This document shows, one piece after another, positions 1-5,304 of a stretch of DNA of 6,328 nucleotides. This DNA is from Anaerolineae bacterium (lineage in GTDB: Bacteria > Chloroflexota > Anaerolineae > Aggregatilineales > UBA3940). Made by a program: the position numbers and the translations under genes. The stretch lies in the NCBI GenBank assembly GCA_020852775.1, contig JADZAD010000043.1, forward strand, positions 1-6,328, written 5' to 3'. Under the pieces are notes generated by a model. That model was given only the letters and a program-made list of their open reading frames with translations. It did no database searches and had not been told where the DNA came from. Every line of letters starts with the position of its first letter. Position 1 is the first letter of the stretch.

Positions 1-627
1 GAGCTGATCAAGCTCCAGTTCCGGGACGCGCCCACCAGTGGCGGAACAAACGTCCTGAGTGGCGTATCCGTGCGGGAGATGCACGCCCCGGTGCTGATGT
101 CCGCTGACTGGTCGAGCGGGATCAGCGTGGGGTACAGCCTGCGCCGTGTGGGTGGACAGACCATGGTCGGCAAGAGCGGTGAGATCCCCGGCTACACCTC
201 GTTCATGGGTTTCATCCCGGAACTGAAACTCGGCGCTGCGGTGTTCGTCAACGCCAACACCCAGCCGCTGCAGCTCGTGACGATGATGCTCGAAACGCTG
301 ATCCCGGTGGTTAAGCGCCTGAGCGCCCGGTCAAAAGCGCCGGCTCCGGCGGTCGATGCTGCAACCATCGCACTCTGGCAGCGTAAATATGTCGGACGGT
401 ATACGTCTCTGCTCGGTGAAGTCGAGGTTGTGCTGCGGGACGGCGGCCTGTGGATGGTCGGGACCGGGGTGGCGCTCGCCGAAACGACCGGCTTCATCCC
501 GGAAGGCCCGAATGCCTTCCGCATGACGGCGGGCATCTCCAGGGGCGAGATCGCGCACTTCATCGAGGACGCGCAGGGCAATGTCACCCGGTTGATGCTC
601 GGCACGATCGGTGTGACGCGGGTGTAG
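1..627 (+). CDS. Serine hydrolase, beta-lactamase/S12 family (5' partial)
   Basis: The reading frame is open from base 1, so this is the last 208 codons of a gene that begins outside the window. The Met codon at 70 is internal, not a start. Residues about 24-60 carry the family pattern leading into GKSGEIPGY, which fits the third active-site motif (KTG/HxG) of class C beta-lactamase-like serine hydrolases. It is followed by the usual FMGFIPELKLGAAVFVNAN segment that closes the catalytic domain. The last 90 or so residues (from IALWQRKYVGRYTS) look like the small beta-rich C-terminal domain often attached to S12-type hydrolases. The Ser-x-x-Lys and Tyr-x-Asn motifs would lie upstream and cannot be checked. 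The family includes esterases, D-aminopeptidases and carboxypeptidases, so the substrate is unknown and resistance should not be assumed. It is followed after 59 bp by a zinc-ribbon gene. Confidence 0.85.
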   Translation, partial: ELIKLQFRDAPTSGGTNVLSGVSVREMHAPVLMSADWSSGISVGYSLRRVGGQTMVGKSGEIPGYTSFMGFIPELKLGAAVFVNANTQPLQLVTMMLETLIPVVKRLSARSKAPAPAVDAATIALWQRKYVGRYTSLLGEVEVVLRDGGLWMVGTGVALAETTGFIPEGPNAFRMTAGISRGEIAHFIEDAQGNVTRLMLGTIGVTRV

Positions 628-640
628 GCGGTAACGGCCC

Positions 641-666
641 GGCGGAGTACAATTCCGCCGATTTGA
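641..666 (+). promoter_or_regulatory. Candidate -10 box within a small hairpin
   Basis: The gap between the hydrolase stop and the zinc-ribbon start holds TACAAT at 648-653 (5 of 6 to TATAAT). It would place a transcript start about 27 nt before the ATG at 687. The -35 match is poor (TAGGCG, 625-630). The same bases lie in a 6-bp inverted repeat, GGCGGA (641-646) and TCCGCC (654-659), with a 7-nt loop. That could instead be a weak terminator, although no T-run follows. Neither role is secure. Confidence 0.3.
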
Positions 667-686
667 ATACCGGAAAGTAAGCAGGC

Positions 687-1154
687 ATGATCATCTTCGG
701 AACAAAAGTGCGTGGCAGAAAGACCGGTGAGGGGGATTTCTACTGTCCCCGCTGCCAGGCCACACGGCGCTATCACTACAAGGAAGCTCGCCAGTTCTTC
801 ACGCTGTATTTCATCCCCGTGATCCCGCTCAGGCGTATGGGTGAATATGTCGAGTGCCAGACCTGCAAGACGGCCTTTGAGCCACAGGCCCGGCTGCAGC
901 GGACGCGCCCGGCCCCCGCGCCCTCGCTTCCGGACGACCTCGTCATGATGATCAACTCCGCAAAGACCAGGCTGGAGCGCGGCTATCCGGTTGAGTACAT
1001 GGTGCGCGACCTGACCGCCGCCGGGCTGGAGCGCAGCGCCGCGCATGGCGTGGTCGCCGGCGCGATCGGGGCCGGGCGCAAGGTGTGCAAGGCCTGCGGG
1101 CTGACCTACGCTCTGAGCGTGTACACCTGCTCAGAGTGTGGCAAGCCGCTGTAA
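687..1154 (+). CDS. Zinc-ribbon protein with N- and C-terminal ribbons
   Basis: This 155-aa protein has two CxxC pairs near the N-terminus (C20/C23 and C57/C60) separated by FFTLYFIPVIPLRRMGEYVEC. That arrangement is typical of small bacterial zinc-ribbon proteins in which a hydrophobic FxPxxPL stretch sits between the metal-binding knuckles. A second ribbon at the extreme C-terminus uses C134/C137 and C148/C151. The middle (about 80-130) is predicted helical, with charged and small residues. Eight cysteines in four pairs would bind two zinc ions. The family is of unknown function. A GGAAAG ribosome site (672-677) lies 9 nt before the ATG. The gene ends 15 bp before the membrane protein gene, so the two are probably co-transcribed, and the protein may work near the membrane with its neighbour. 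That link is inferred from spacing only. Confidence 0.85.
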   Translation: MIIFGTKVRGRKTGEGDFYCPRCQATRRYHYKEARQFFTLYFIPVIPLRRMGEYVECQTCKTAFEPQARLQRTRPAPAPSLPDDLVMMINSAKTRLERGYPVEYMVRDLTAAGLERSAAHGVVAGAIGAGRKVCKACGLTYALSVYTCSECGKPL

Positions 1155-1169
1155 AGCAGAGGAGCATCT

Positions 1170-1823
1170 ATGGCGAAGAAGCGCAGGCGCGTCGTCCGCA
1201 GCCTTGACTGGTACCGCGTATGGCCGCGGGGCCTGAACCCGTCGGTCGAGTCCTATGACCAGATTCTGCGAGACGCGGCGGACAGCCCGCATCTGGCCAG
1301 GATCGGCCCCTCGGTGCAGTGGGTGGCGGCGGCAGGGGCGGTGGCCTTTATTCTGCTGTGGGTCGGCCTGCTGCTGATGCGCCAGATCAGCCAGGACGCC
1401 GGGCAGTTCCTGATGCTGTTCGGCGTGCCGATTACGGTACTGCTGGTCGCCGGGCGGCTGCTGCTCTTTGTGACCGTCGGGCATGCCATCGCGCAGGGGA
1501 TGAAGCTTGAAGGGCGCCGCGAAGAGCTGGCGCTGGTGCTGGCAGCGGCCCATTCACCGACTCTGGTGCTGATCGGGCTGGTATGCCTGGGCAACGCGAT
1601 CCTGAATGTCACTGCGGGCGTGGCCTTCGTGCCTACTGCCGTCGCCAACCTGCTCACGGTCTACGAGTTTGTACTCGGGTTGTTCGCGGTGCAGTCTGTG
1701 TACCGGGTGAGCATGACCCGCGCCTTCACGATTACCTTCCCGGCGCTGCTGGTGACGATGGCGATCCTCTCCGCCTCGACGTTCTTTGAGTTCGCCGTGC
1801 TGACGCAGAACGCCCTGCGCTGA
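1170..1823 (+). CDS. Yip1-like multi-pass membrane protein
   Basis: This 217-aa protein begins with a basic, cytoplasmic-looking segment (MAKKRRRVVRSLDWYRVW) and then has five hydrophobic stretches at roughly residues 50-70, 82-106, 120-140, 153-176 and 186-210. The pattern of five helices with a short soluble N-terminus, together with the AVQSVYRVSMTRAF loop before the last helix, resembles bacterial Yip1-domain proteins (DUF1282-like). The similarity is judged by eye, and 'integral membrane protein of unknown function' is the safe minimum. An AGAGGAG ribosome site (1158-1164) lies 5 nt before the ATG and starts just after the stop of the upstream zinc-ribbon gene, which supports translation from a shared mRNA. 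Zinc-ribbon plus Yip1-like membrane proteins is a plausible functional pair, but no reaction can be assigned. Confidence 0.8.
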   Translation: MAKKRRRVVRSLDWYRVWPRGLNPSVESYDQILRDAADSPHLARIGPSVQWVAAAGAVAFILLWVGLLLMRQISQDAGQFLMLFGVPITVLLVAGRLLLFVTVGHAIAQGMKLEGRREELALVLAAAHSPTLVLIGLVCLGNAILNVTAGVAFVPTAVANLLTVYEFVLGLFAVQSVYRVSMTRAFTITFPALLVTMAILSASTFFEFAVLTQNALR

Positions 1824-1896
1824 GGCCATGGATCACCGGCCCGGCCCGGGTGAAGGGAAGGAGCAGGGCGCTCTTCGCTGCCCCGTGCAGGTGGCG

Positions 1897-1943
1897 TGAA
1901 TTCATGTATACTGGCGACAACGAAAGCCGGGCCCCCGGGGGCC
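1897..1943 (+). promoter_or_regulatory. Candidate promoter -10 and leader hairpin of the small lipoprotein gene
   Basis: TATACT at 1907-1912 (5 of 6 to the -10 consensus) sits in an AT-rich patch inside otherwise GC-rich intergenic DNA. It would start transcription near 1919. No good -35 element is seen 16-18 bp upstream. Just after the inferred start, GGCCCCCGGGGGCC (1930-1943) is a perfect 14-bp palindrome, ahead of the ribosome site GAAGGAG (1955-1961). It could fold in the leader RNA or bind a regulator; no evidence decides between these. Confidence 0.4.
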
Positions 1944-1972
1944 GTTACCTGGCTGAAGGAGCGTGACAGGAA

Positions 1973-2404
1973 ATGCGTCGTCCTCACCTGTTGTTCGTCA
2001 CCATAATGCTGGCGGGTCTGGGCGTTCTGACCGCCTGCAGTGCCGCGGAGCCACCACCCGCGGTGGCCATTGAAGACGCCTGTGCGCCGGAGAATGATGG
2101 CCAGCAGGCGGCTGTCACTGGCTATTTCCAGGTTGATTTCATGATCTTCTGTACGGACAGTTGCACGCTTGACTTTGCCGCGACGCCAGATGGGGAGAGC
2201 CCCCTTGCGCCGGACGTCACGATCGGCCCAGGCCGCAGCCAGATGCGCGATCTGCCTGATGACTTTACCGCTGCGGATTTTCAGGTCAGAGCGCAGGATG
2301 GCACGGTGCTGGGCTTGAACGACCGTGTACAGATATCCGGCAGGATGTCGATTGCGCCGGATGTGTGCCTGATGTATGTTGACCGGATCGACGCCGCGCC
2401 CTGA
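1973..2404 (+). CDS. Small secreted lipoprotein, possible OB-fold domain
   Basis: The 143-aa product starts with a short basic n-region (MRRPHLL), a hydrophobic core and the lipobox LTAC. Cleavage and lipidation would therefore fall at Cys22, anchoring it on the outer face of the membrane. The mature part begins with a Pro/Ala/Glu linker (SAAEPPPAVAIEDAC) and has four further cysteines (C37, C60, C64, C132) that could form two disulfides. The alternation of beta-like stretches, ending in DRVQISGRMSIAPDVCLMYVDRI, looks like an OB-fold (a bacterial tRNA-anti-like domain), but this is only a fold impression. GAAGGAG at 1955-1961 lies 11 nt before the ATG. A TATACT -10 box upstream and a strong terminator directly downstream suggest it is a single-gene transcription unit. 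Confidence 0.85.
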   Translation: MRRPHLLFVTIMLAGLGVLTACSAAEPPPAVAIEDACAPENDGQQAAVTGYFQVDFMIFCTDSCTLDFAATPDGESPLAPDVTIGPGRSQMRDLPDDFTAADFQVRAQDGTVLGLNDRVQISGRMSIAPDVCLMYVDRIDAAP

Positions 2405-2426
2405 CTGATACGCCTGATGGTTACCG

Positions 2427-2468
2427 GGCCTGACAGCCCCGCGGGGCTGTCAGGCCTTGTTGTTTTCT
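2427..2468 (+). terminator. Rho-independent terminator after the lipoprotein gene
   Basis: GGCCTGACAGCCCC (2427-2440) and GGGGCTGTCAGGCC (2443-2456) flank a central GC, together making a perfect 30-bp palindrome. It is followed by the T-rich run TTGTTGTTTTCT (2457-2468). It lies 22 bp past the stop at 2404, the expected place for an intrinsic terminator on the plus strand. The opposite strand has no T-run next to the stem, so it should work in one direction only. Confidence 0.93.
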
Positions 2469-2543
2469 TGCGCCTTTTCTGGCTGGCCCCGTTCCGGGAT
2501 GCGGCCCGCGCTGGGCATCACGCCCGGTGAGCTGCCGCTCCAC

Positions 2544-2777
2544 TCAGACGGTCTCGACCTCGCGGAACTCTTCCTGAGCCGCCAGATCGCTGATCATCTG
2601 TCGGGCTTCCGCCATCCCCGCCTCATTCAGGGCCATCAGGTCTCCGAGCAGGATCGAGCAGTCTCCCTCCCGCACCGTGGCCAGCCGGTGCAGCAGCCGG
2701 AGCAGGGCATCTCGCATCGGGTAACTGCCCAGCCGGTAGACTCTCAGAAACAGCTCGGTCGCCTCTTGCGCGTTCAT
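2544..2777 (-). CDS. Small helical protein of unknown function (77 aa)
   Basis: This is a short acidic protein with no recognised family. It reads as three or four amphipathic helices: about residues 2-15 (NAQEATELFLRVYR), 20-33 (PMRDALLRLLHRLA), 40-52 (CSILLGDLMALNE) and 54-70 (GMAEARQMISDLAAQEE). It has no signal peptide and no membrane segment. The start is supported by GAAAGGAT (plus-strand 2784-2791) at a normal distance, with a second AAGGA directly against the ATG. It is convergent with the lipoprotein gene on the left and divergent from the SRPBCC gene on the right. A TGTACA-17 bp-TATACT promoter candidate lies about 190 bp upstream. The longer plus-strand frame over the same DNA lacks these signals and has an atypical composition. 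Small helical proteins of this sort are often partner-binding or regulatory, but nothing here proves that. Confidence 0.7.
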   Translation of the reverse strand: MNAQEATELFLRVYRLGSYPMRDALLRLLHRLATVREGDCSILLGDLMALNEAGMAEARQMISDLAAQEEFREVETV

Positions 2778-2876
2778 TCCTTGATCCTTTCACATGAGAC
2801 TGTATGGTGCTGGCTGATCAGGTTTGCGCTGGTCATGATATGCCACTGTCACGGCTGCCAGGTGGCTGGCCGCTCA

Positions 2877-2896
2877 GGGGAGGAGGGCGGGAGGGG
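2877..2896 (+). other. Canonical G-quadruplex motif
   Basis: Four G-runs, GGGG (2877-2880), GGG (2885-2887), GGG (2889-2891) and GGGG (2893-2896), are separated by loops of 4, 1 and 1 nt. A further GGG follows at 2901-2903. This meets the usual G3+ N1-7 rule, and the one-base loops favour stable folding. If the minus-strand promoter at 2970-2998 is real, the motif is on the template strand of the leader of the 77-aa gene. Chance occurrence in GC-rich DNA is possible. Confidence 0.5.
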
Positions 2897-2969
2897 ATAT
2901 GGGCGGTATGCGCGGCGGATGGATACGTCGTCACTGAAACGACTCCCTGGGTTGCAGGCGTACCCTTTC

Positions 2970-2998
2970 AGTATACGCGTCAGGCGCTTGCGTGTACA
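2970..2998 (-). promoter_or_regulatory. Candidate sigma-70-type promoter for the 77-aa gene
   Basis: On the minus strand, TGTACA (2998-2993; 4 of 6 to TTGACA) is followed after exactly 17 bp by TATACT (2975-2970; 5 of 6 to TATAAT). Transcription would start near 2963 and leave a leader of about 186 nt before the ATG at 2777. It is the best-spaced promoter match in the window. The TATACT hexamer also recurs before two other genes here (1907-1912 plus and 4462-4457 minus). Confidence 0.45.
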
Positions 2999-3083
2999 CC
3001 CTCCGGCACCCGCCAGAGCCTCAAGCGGGCGTGCAGTTGACCAGACGGGGCGCTGGGAGGTCGGCCACTGGAGCCTGATAACG

Positions 3084-3132
3084 GGCAAAAAGGCAGGACA
3101 GGGCACGTTCGGGGAGTTCGCGCCCTGTCCTG
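3084..3132 (-). terminator. Orphan terminator-like hairpin read on the minus strand
   Basis: CAGGACAGGGC (3094-3104) and GCCCTGTCCTG (3122-3132) form an 11-bp perfect stem with a 17-nt loop. Read on the minus strand, the stem is followed by CC and five Ts (plus-strand A-run 3087-3091), the arrangement of an intrinsic terminator. On the plus strand it is followed by GAGAGAGAAGGG, so it would not terminate there. No minus-strand gene lies immediately upstream of it, so its role is unclear. Confidence 0.5.
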
Positions 3133-3192
3133 AGAGAGAGAAGGGATTTTCAAGGGTTAAGGCTATTATCTCCCGGAACCTCCGATAAGTTA

Positions 3193-3208
3193 TGTGATAA
3201 ATATCACA
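3193..3208. promoter_or_regulatory. CRP/FNR-family-type operator palindrome
   Basis: TGTGATAAATATCACA has perfect TGTGA and TCACA half-sites with a 6-bp spacer, the classical binding pattern of CRP-type regulators. It lies in an AT-rich patch about 123 bp before the GTG of the SRPBCC gene and about 46 bp before a possible -35 element (TGGACA, 3254-3259). That is a reasonable distance for an activator site. Which CRP-family protein would bind it cannot be told from this window. Confidence 0.55.
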
Positions 3209-3253
3209 AATAAACCATGACAGGCGGCCTTTTCGCCCGGCAAACAGCCGTGC

Positions 3254-3300
3254 TGGACAATTCGTGGTAATTCGGATAGTAATTAATGGAATAATGTTGT
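3254..3300 (+). promoter_or_regulatory. AT-rich promoter-like stretch before the SRPBCC gene
   Basis: This short AT-rich segment stands out from its surroundings. It offers TGGACA (3254-3259; 4 of 6 to the -35 box) with GATAGT (3275-3280) at a 15-bp spacing, or AATAAT (3290-3295; 5 of 6 to the -10 box) with no good -35 partner. One of these probably drives the gene starting at 3331, but the exact boxes cannot be chosen by eye. Confidence 0.35.
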
Positions 3301-3330
3301 GCTGGTCTCGCGGTATTAAGGAGGAGCATC

Positions 3331-3762
3331 GTGGCTATTCGTGTTGAGCAAAGCGTGCTGATCGAGCGGAATATTGAGGATGTCTGGAACTGGATGGCGG
3401 ATACGAGCAACCTGGCCACCTGGCAGGGAGGCGTCTCAGCAGTGGAGGACGTCCAGGGCGAAGGCCCCGGCGCAACGCATGTCGAGGTGCGCCATGTGAT
3501 GGGGCGCGAGATGCGGAGCCGCGTGGAGATCACGGACTACCAACCGCCATACCTGATGGGCTTCCGGGTGCTGGAGGGCCCCGTCCTCTTTCAGGGGCAC
3601 CAGACGGCGCAGGAGGAGAACGGCGGGACGCGGGTGACGATCCTGATCGAGGCCGAGCCAGGCGGCTTCTTCGCCGTCGCCGCGCCATTGCTGCAGGGGC
3701 AGGTCAGCAAGGATACCGAGGCCGACCTGCAGCGGCTGAAGATGCTGCTCGAAGGCGGATAA
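3331..3762 (+). CDS. SRPBCC (START/polyketide cyclase-like) family protein
   Basis: This 143-aa protein is the usual length for a single SRPBCC domain. It opens with the family's typical strand-helix start (VEQSVLIERNIEDVWNWMAD), followed by NLATWQGGV, the conserved tryptophan segment. It continues through beta strands with RSRVEITDYQPPYLMGFRVL and ends in a long helix (QVSKDTEADLQRLKMLLEG), the lid over the hydrophobic pocket. Such proteins bind small hydrophobic ligands or act as cyclases or hydrolases; the ligand here is unknown. No signal peptide or membrane segment is seen, so it is probably cytoplasmic. The GTG start is chosen because AAGGAGGAG (3318-3326), almost a perfect Shine-Dalgarno sequence, lies just before it and no better in-frame start exists. 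It is monocistronic in appearance, with a CRP-type palindrome upstream and a hairpin downstream. Confidence 0.87.
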   Translation: MAIRVEQSVLIERNIEDVWNWMADTSNLATWQGGVSAVEDVQGEGPGATHVEVRHVMGREMRSRVEITDYQPPYLMGFRVLEGPVLFQGHQTAQEENGGTRVTILIEAEPGGFFAVAAPLLQGQVSKDTEADLQRLKMLLEGG

Positions 3763-3786
3763 GCGGGTTCTGCGTGTGAAGACAGA

Positions 3787-3814
3787 GAGGACGGATCGAG
3801 GGGGATCCGTCCTC
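3787..3814. terminator. Hairpin between convergent genes, possible bidirectional terminator
   Basis: GAGGACGGATC (3787-3797) and GATCCGTCCTC (3804-3814) form an 11-bp perfect stem with a 6-nt loop (GAGGGG). It lies 24 bp past the SRPBCC stop and 24 bp past the stop of the convergent minus-strand gene, the natural place for a shared terminator. The T-run is poor on the plus strand (GTTACT) and only modest on the minus strand (TCTCTGTCTTC), so termination may be inefficient or need help. Confidence 0.65.
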
Positions 3815-3838
3815 GTTACTATGTCAGTGACAGGGCCA

Positions 3839-4417
3839 TCAGCCGCCCGGCTGTTCTTCTTTCGCCAGCGCCAGCAGCCGCTCCAGGTAGGTGCGGTCGC
3901 GGTTCGGCACCTCCGGGATCACCTTCGAGGCCTCGGTGAGGAAGTGCGTCAGGTCGCGGCCCATCTCCTGCCCGCGCCGGGTGTGCAAATCGAGCGCGTA
4001 ATCCGGGATCGTCGGCAGGGTGCCGCGCTCCAGCGCCCCCAGCGCCCAGTTCTTCAGGTCGTCGCTGCCGCGCTCTTTCTGGCTCTGGCAGAGCACGCGC
4101 ACGGCGTGGAAGGCCAGCAGGAAGCGGTCACCGTGCGGGCGGGGGATGCGCTCGTGCATCCGGTAAAGCGTATCGACCAGCACTGGCGCGTCGAGGCTGC
4201 CCAGCCCGACGTCCTCGACTGAGATCACCTGCAGGCGGAACCACAGGTATTCCTCCAGTTCGGCGCTGGTGAGCAGCATCTCGGCGGCAAGCAGGGCGGC
4301 GTTCTCGGTGTGGCCGCGGCGGATCTCCTTCTGCAGCGCGCTGATCACTTCGTCGGCGGGGAAGTCATGCAGCGTGCGGACGCGCGTCCACGGGTCCTGG
4401 GTGTGATGCGGTGGCAT
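3839..4417 (-). CDS. Stand-alone RarA/MgsA C-terminal-like protein
   Basis: This 192-aa protein resembles the C-terminal part of the replication-associated recombination ATPase RarA (MgsA/WRNIP1 family) but has no AAA+ ATPase domain: there is no Walker A or Walker B motif. The matching signals, in order, are DEVISALQKEIRRGHTENA (about 22-40; RarA has an ISAFIKSIRGSDPDAA-type segment), the RLQVISVEDVGLG stretch (61-73; the conserved SEDIG region) and a helical repeat to about 125. The tail PDYALDLHTRRGQEMGRDL (138-156) is seen in stand-alone members rather than in full-length RarA. In RarA this domain helps form the tetramer that acts at replication forks; what the free version does is not established. 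The start fits a GGAGA ribosome site (plus-strand 4425-4429). It is convergent with the SRPBCC gene and high in G+C (about 69% in a counted 120-bp sample). Confidence 0.75.
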   Translation of the reverse strand: MPPHHTQDPWTRVRTLHDFPADEVISALQKEIRRGHTENAALLAAEMLLTSAELEEYLWFRLQVISVEDVGLGSLDAPVLVDTLYRMHERIPRPHGDRFLLAFHAVRVLCQSQKERGSDDLKNWALGALERGTLPTIPDYALDLHTRRGQEMGRDLTHFLTEASKVIPEVPNRDRTYLERLLALAKEEQPGG

Positions 4418-4456
4418 GGGGCTTTCTCCGGTGGAATCGGGTTACACTGATGGAAG

Positions 4457-4490
4457 AGTATAGCATAGCGCCCACGCGGAGGGAGGGCCA
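4457..4490 (-). promoter_or_regulatory. Weak promoter candidate for the RarA-like gene
   Basis: The minus strand carries overlapping -10-like boxes TATGCT (4467-4462) and TATACT (4462-4457), about 40 bp before the ATG at 4417. The only -35-like partner is TGGCCC (4490-4485), 17 bp from TATGCT and matching 3 of 6. The rest of the 4418-4586 gap shows no gene and no clear hairpin. Confidence 0.3.
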
Positions 4491-4586
4491 TGCAGACTGG
4501 CTCATTCCTGCGTCTCCCGGTCTGGCACAGGTATATAGCCTTCCCATAGAACTTTCTAGTACCAGCGTTCAACCGATGCGCTGTGC

Positions 4587-5276
4587 TTACTCATAGCGAT
4601 AGTGCCCCGGATAGCCCCACCAATGATAGTATGGCGGCCACTTGCCCGCACTGGCTTCAGATCCACGCAAGTGGAGGTTAGCCTCATTCATATCGTTGCT
4701 TTGCCGGAAATACAACGCTGTCAAGACGAGTGATTCTGGCTCAATCCTCACATAGTCCCACGACTGCGGTGAGGGTGGAGGGTTTTGGCACTTACCGGGC
4801 ACTTCCACAGCGACTCCACGTTCTGGCCAATAGAGCACTACACCACAGTATCCTCGGTCATGTTGTGGTTCGTATGCCTCTGGCTCTCCAATTGTGGCAA
4901 TCAGTTCTTGCGTCTCCAAGCGATAGTGAAGCCCGTAATAGATGGTGAAAACGGTATCATGACGCAACGCCACGTAGCCACCACCACTGTTGGGTGTCCG
5001 GGTATCAATCCATTCGATTCTCTCTTCTCGCTCGGTCACTTCACCCCCTACCGGGTTCACATACAGAGTCGCCAGGGCATCTTCTCTCGAATCGCCAATT
5101 TCGACACCCTGCCAGCAGGGCGGAGCGCACGGCTCGTTGGTGAGCAGGCCGCGGTCAACCAGTGCGGCGGCCTCCCCCTCTGCATAGCGATCGCTGACTC
5201 CACAGGCTGTCAGGGCGAGTGTGCTCAGAAGGAGCAGAGCAGTTGCATAATAGGCGTGACGTAGCGGGCTACTCAT
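4587..5276 (-). CDS. Secreted lipoprotein with PCAPPCW motif and aromatic tail
   Basis: This 229-aa protein has a lipoprotein signal (hydrophobic residues 11-24, lipobox LTAC, lipidated Cys25). The mature protein soon shows LLTNEPCAPPCWQGVEIGDSR (C50, C54, W55), a motif I associate with surface lipoproteins of Chloroflexota; the recollection is general and no function is known. The middle (75-175) is probably beta-rich with a further cysteine pair (GYCGVVLYW and GKCQNPPP). The last 19 residues (211-229) are extremely rich in Trp, Tyr and His, which suggests a sticky or cell-wall/metal-contacting tail. The ribosome site is weak, and the start is chosen because it gives a correct signal peptide. 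The gene begins 28 bp after the double-CXXCG gene ends, so the two probably share an mRNA. G+C is about 52% in a counted sample, far below its neighbours. Confidence 0.83.
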   Translation of the reverse strand: MSSPLRHAYYATALLLLSTLALTACGVSDRYAEGEAAALVDRGLLTNEPCAPPCWQGVEIGDSREDALATLYVNPVGGEVTEREERIEWIDTRTPNSGGGYVALRHDTVFTIYYGLHYRLETQELIATIGEPEAYEPQHDRGYCGVVLYWPERGVAVEVPGKCQNPPPSPQSWDYVRIEPESLVLTALYFRQSNDMNEANLHLRGSEASAGKWPPYYHWWGYPGHYRYE

Positions 5277-5304
5277 GAACGCTTTGCCTATTACAGAGAG
5301 GCAA

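Larger units (their letters stand above)
2778..3330. other. 553-bp intergenic region between divergent genes
   Basis: I see no convincing gene here. The open frames (2457-3188 plus, 2804-3040 plus, 2849-3106 minus) lack ribosome sites and have random-looking composition. The region does hold a candidate minus-strand promoter (2970-2998), a G-quadruplex motif (2877-2896), a 5-bp hairpin GTCGT/ACGAC (2927-2931 and 2939-2943), a minus-oriented terminator-like hairpin (3084-3132), a CRP-type palindrome (3193-3208) and an AT-rich promoter-like stretch (3254-3300). It is long for this compact window and looks mainly regulatory. Confidence 0.6.

Noticed and set aside
192..1046. 284-aa minus-strand open frame
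   Set aside because: It lies antisense over the serine hydrolase and the zinc-ribbon gene, both of which have recognisable motifs. Its own protein has none.
1833..1853. Possible terminator TCACC/GGTGA after the Yip1-like gene
   Set aside because: The stem is only 5 bp before mismatches and is followed by purine-rich sequence with no T-run.
2849..3106. 85-aa minus-strand open frame
   Set aside because: It has no ribosome site, spans the minus-strand promoter candidate, and shows no pattern of a real protein.
2457..3188. 243-aa plus-strand open frame
   Set aside because: It begins inside the terminator T-run, has no ribosome site, runs antisense through the better-supported 77-aa gene and then through promoter-like DNA, and its protein looks like random translation of GC-rich sequence.
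3776..4222. 148-aa plus-strand open frame
   Set aside because: It is the opposite strand of the RarA-like gene; its composition is a codon shadow and its start lies next to the intergenic hairpin.
4595..4928. Repeated AGCGATAGTG (4595-4604 and 4919-4928)
   Set aside because: Both copies lie inside one gene and encode similar short peptides (HYRYE and HYRLE). A 10-bp match within a coding region is not evidence of a mobile element or attachment site.
4785..5264. 159-aa plus-strand open frame
   Set aside because: It is antisense to the lipoprotein gene, which has a clear signal peptide and lipobox. The plus frame has no ribosome site or motif.
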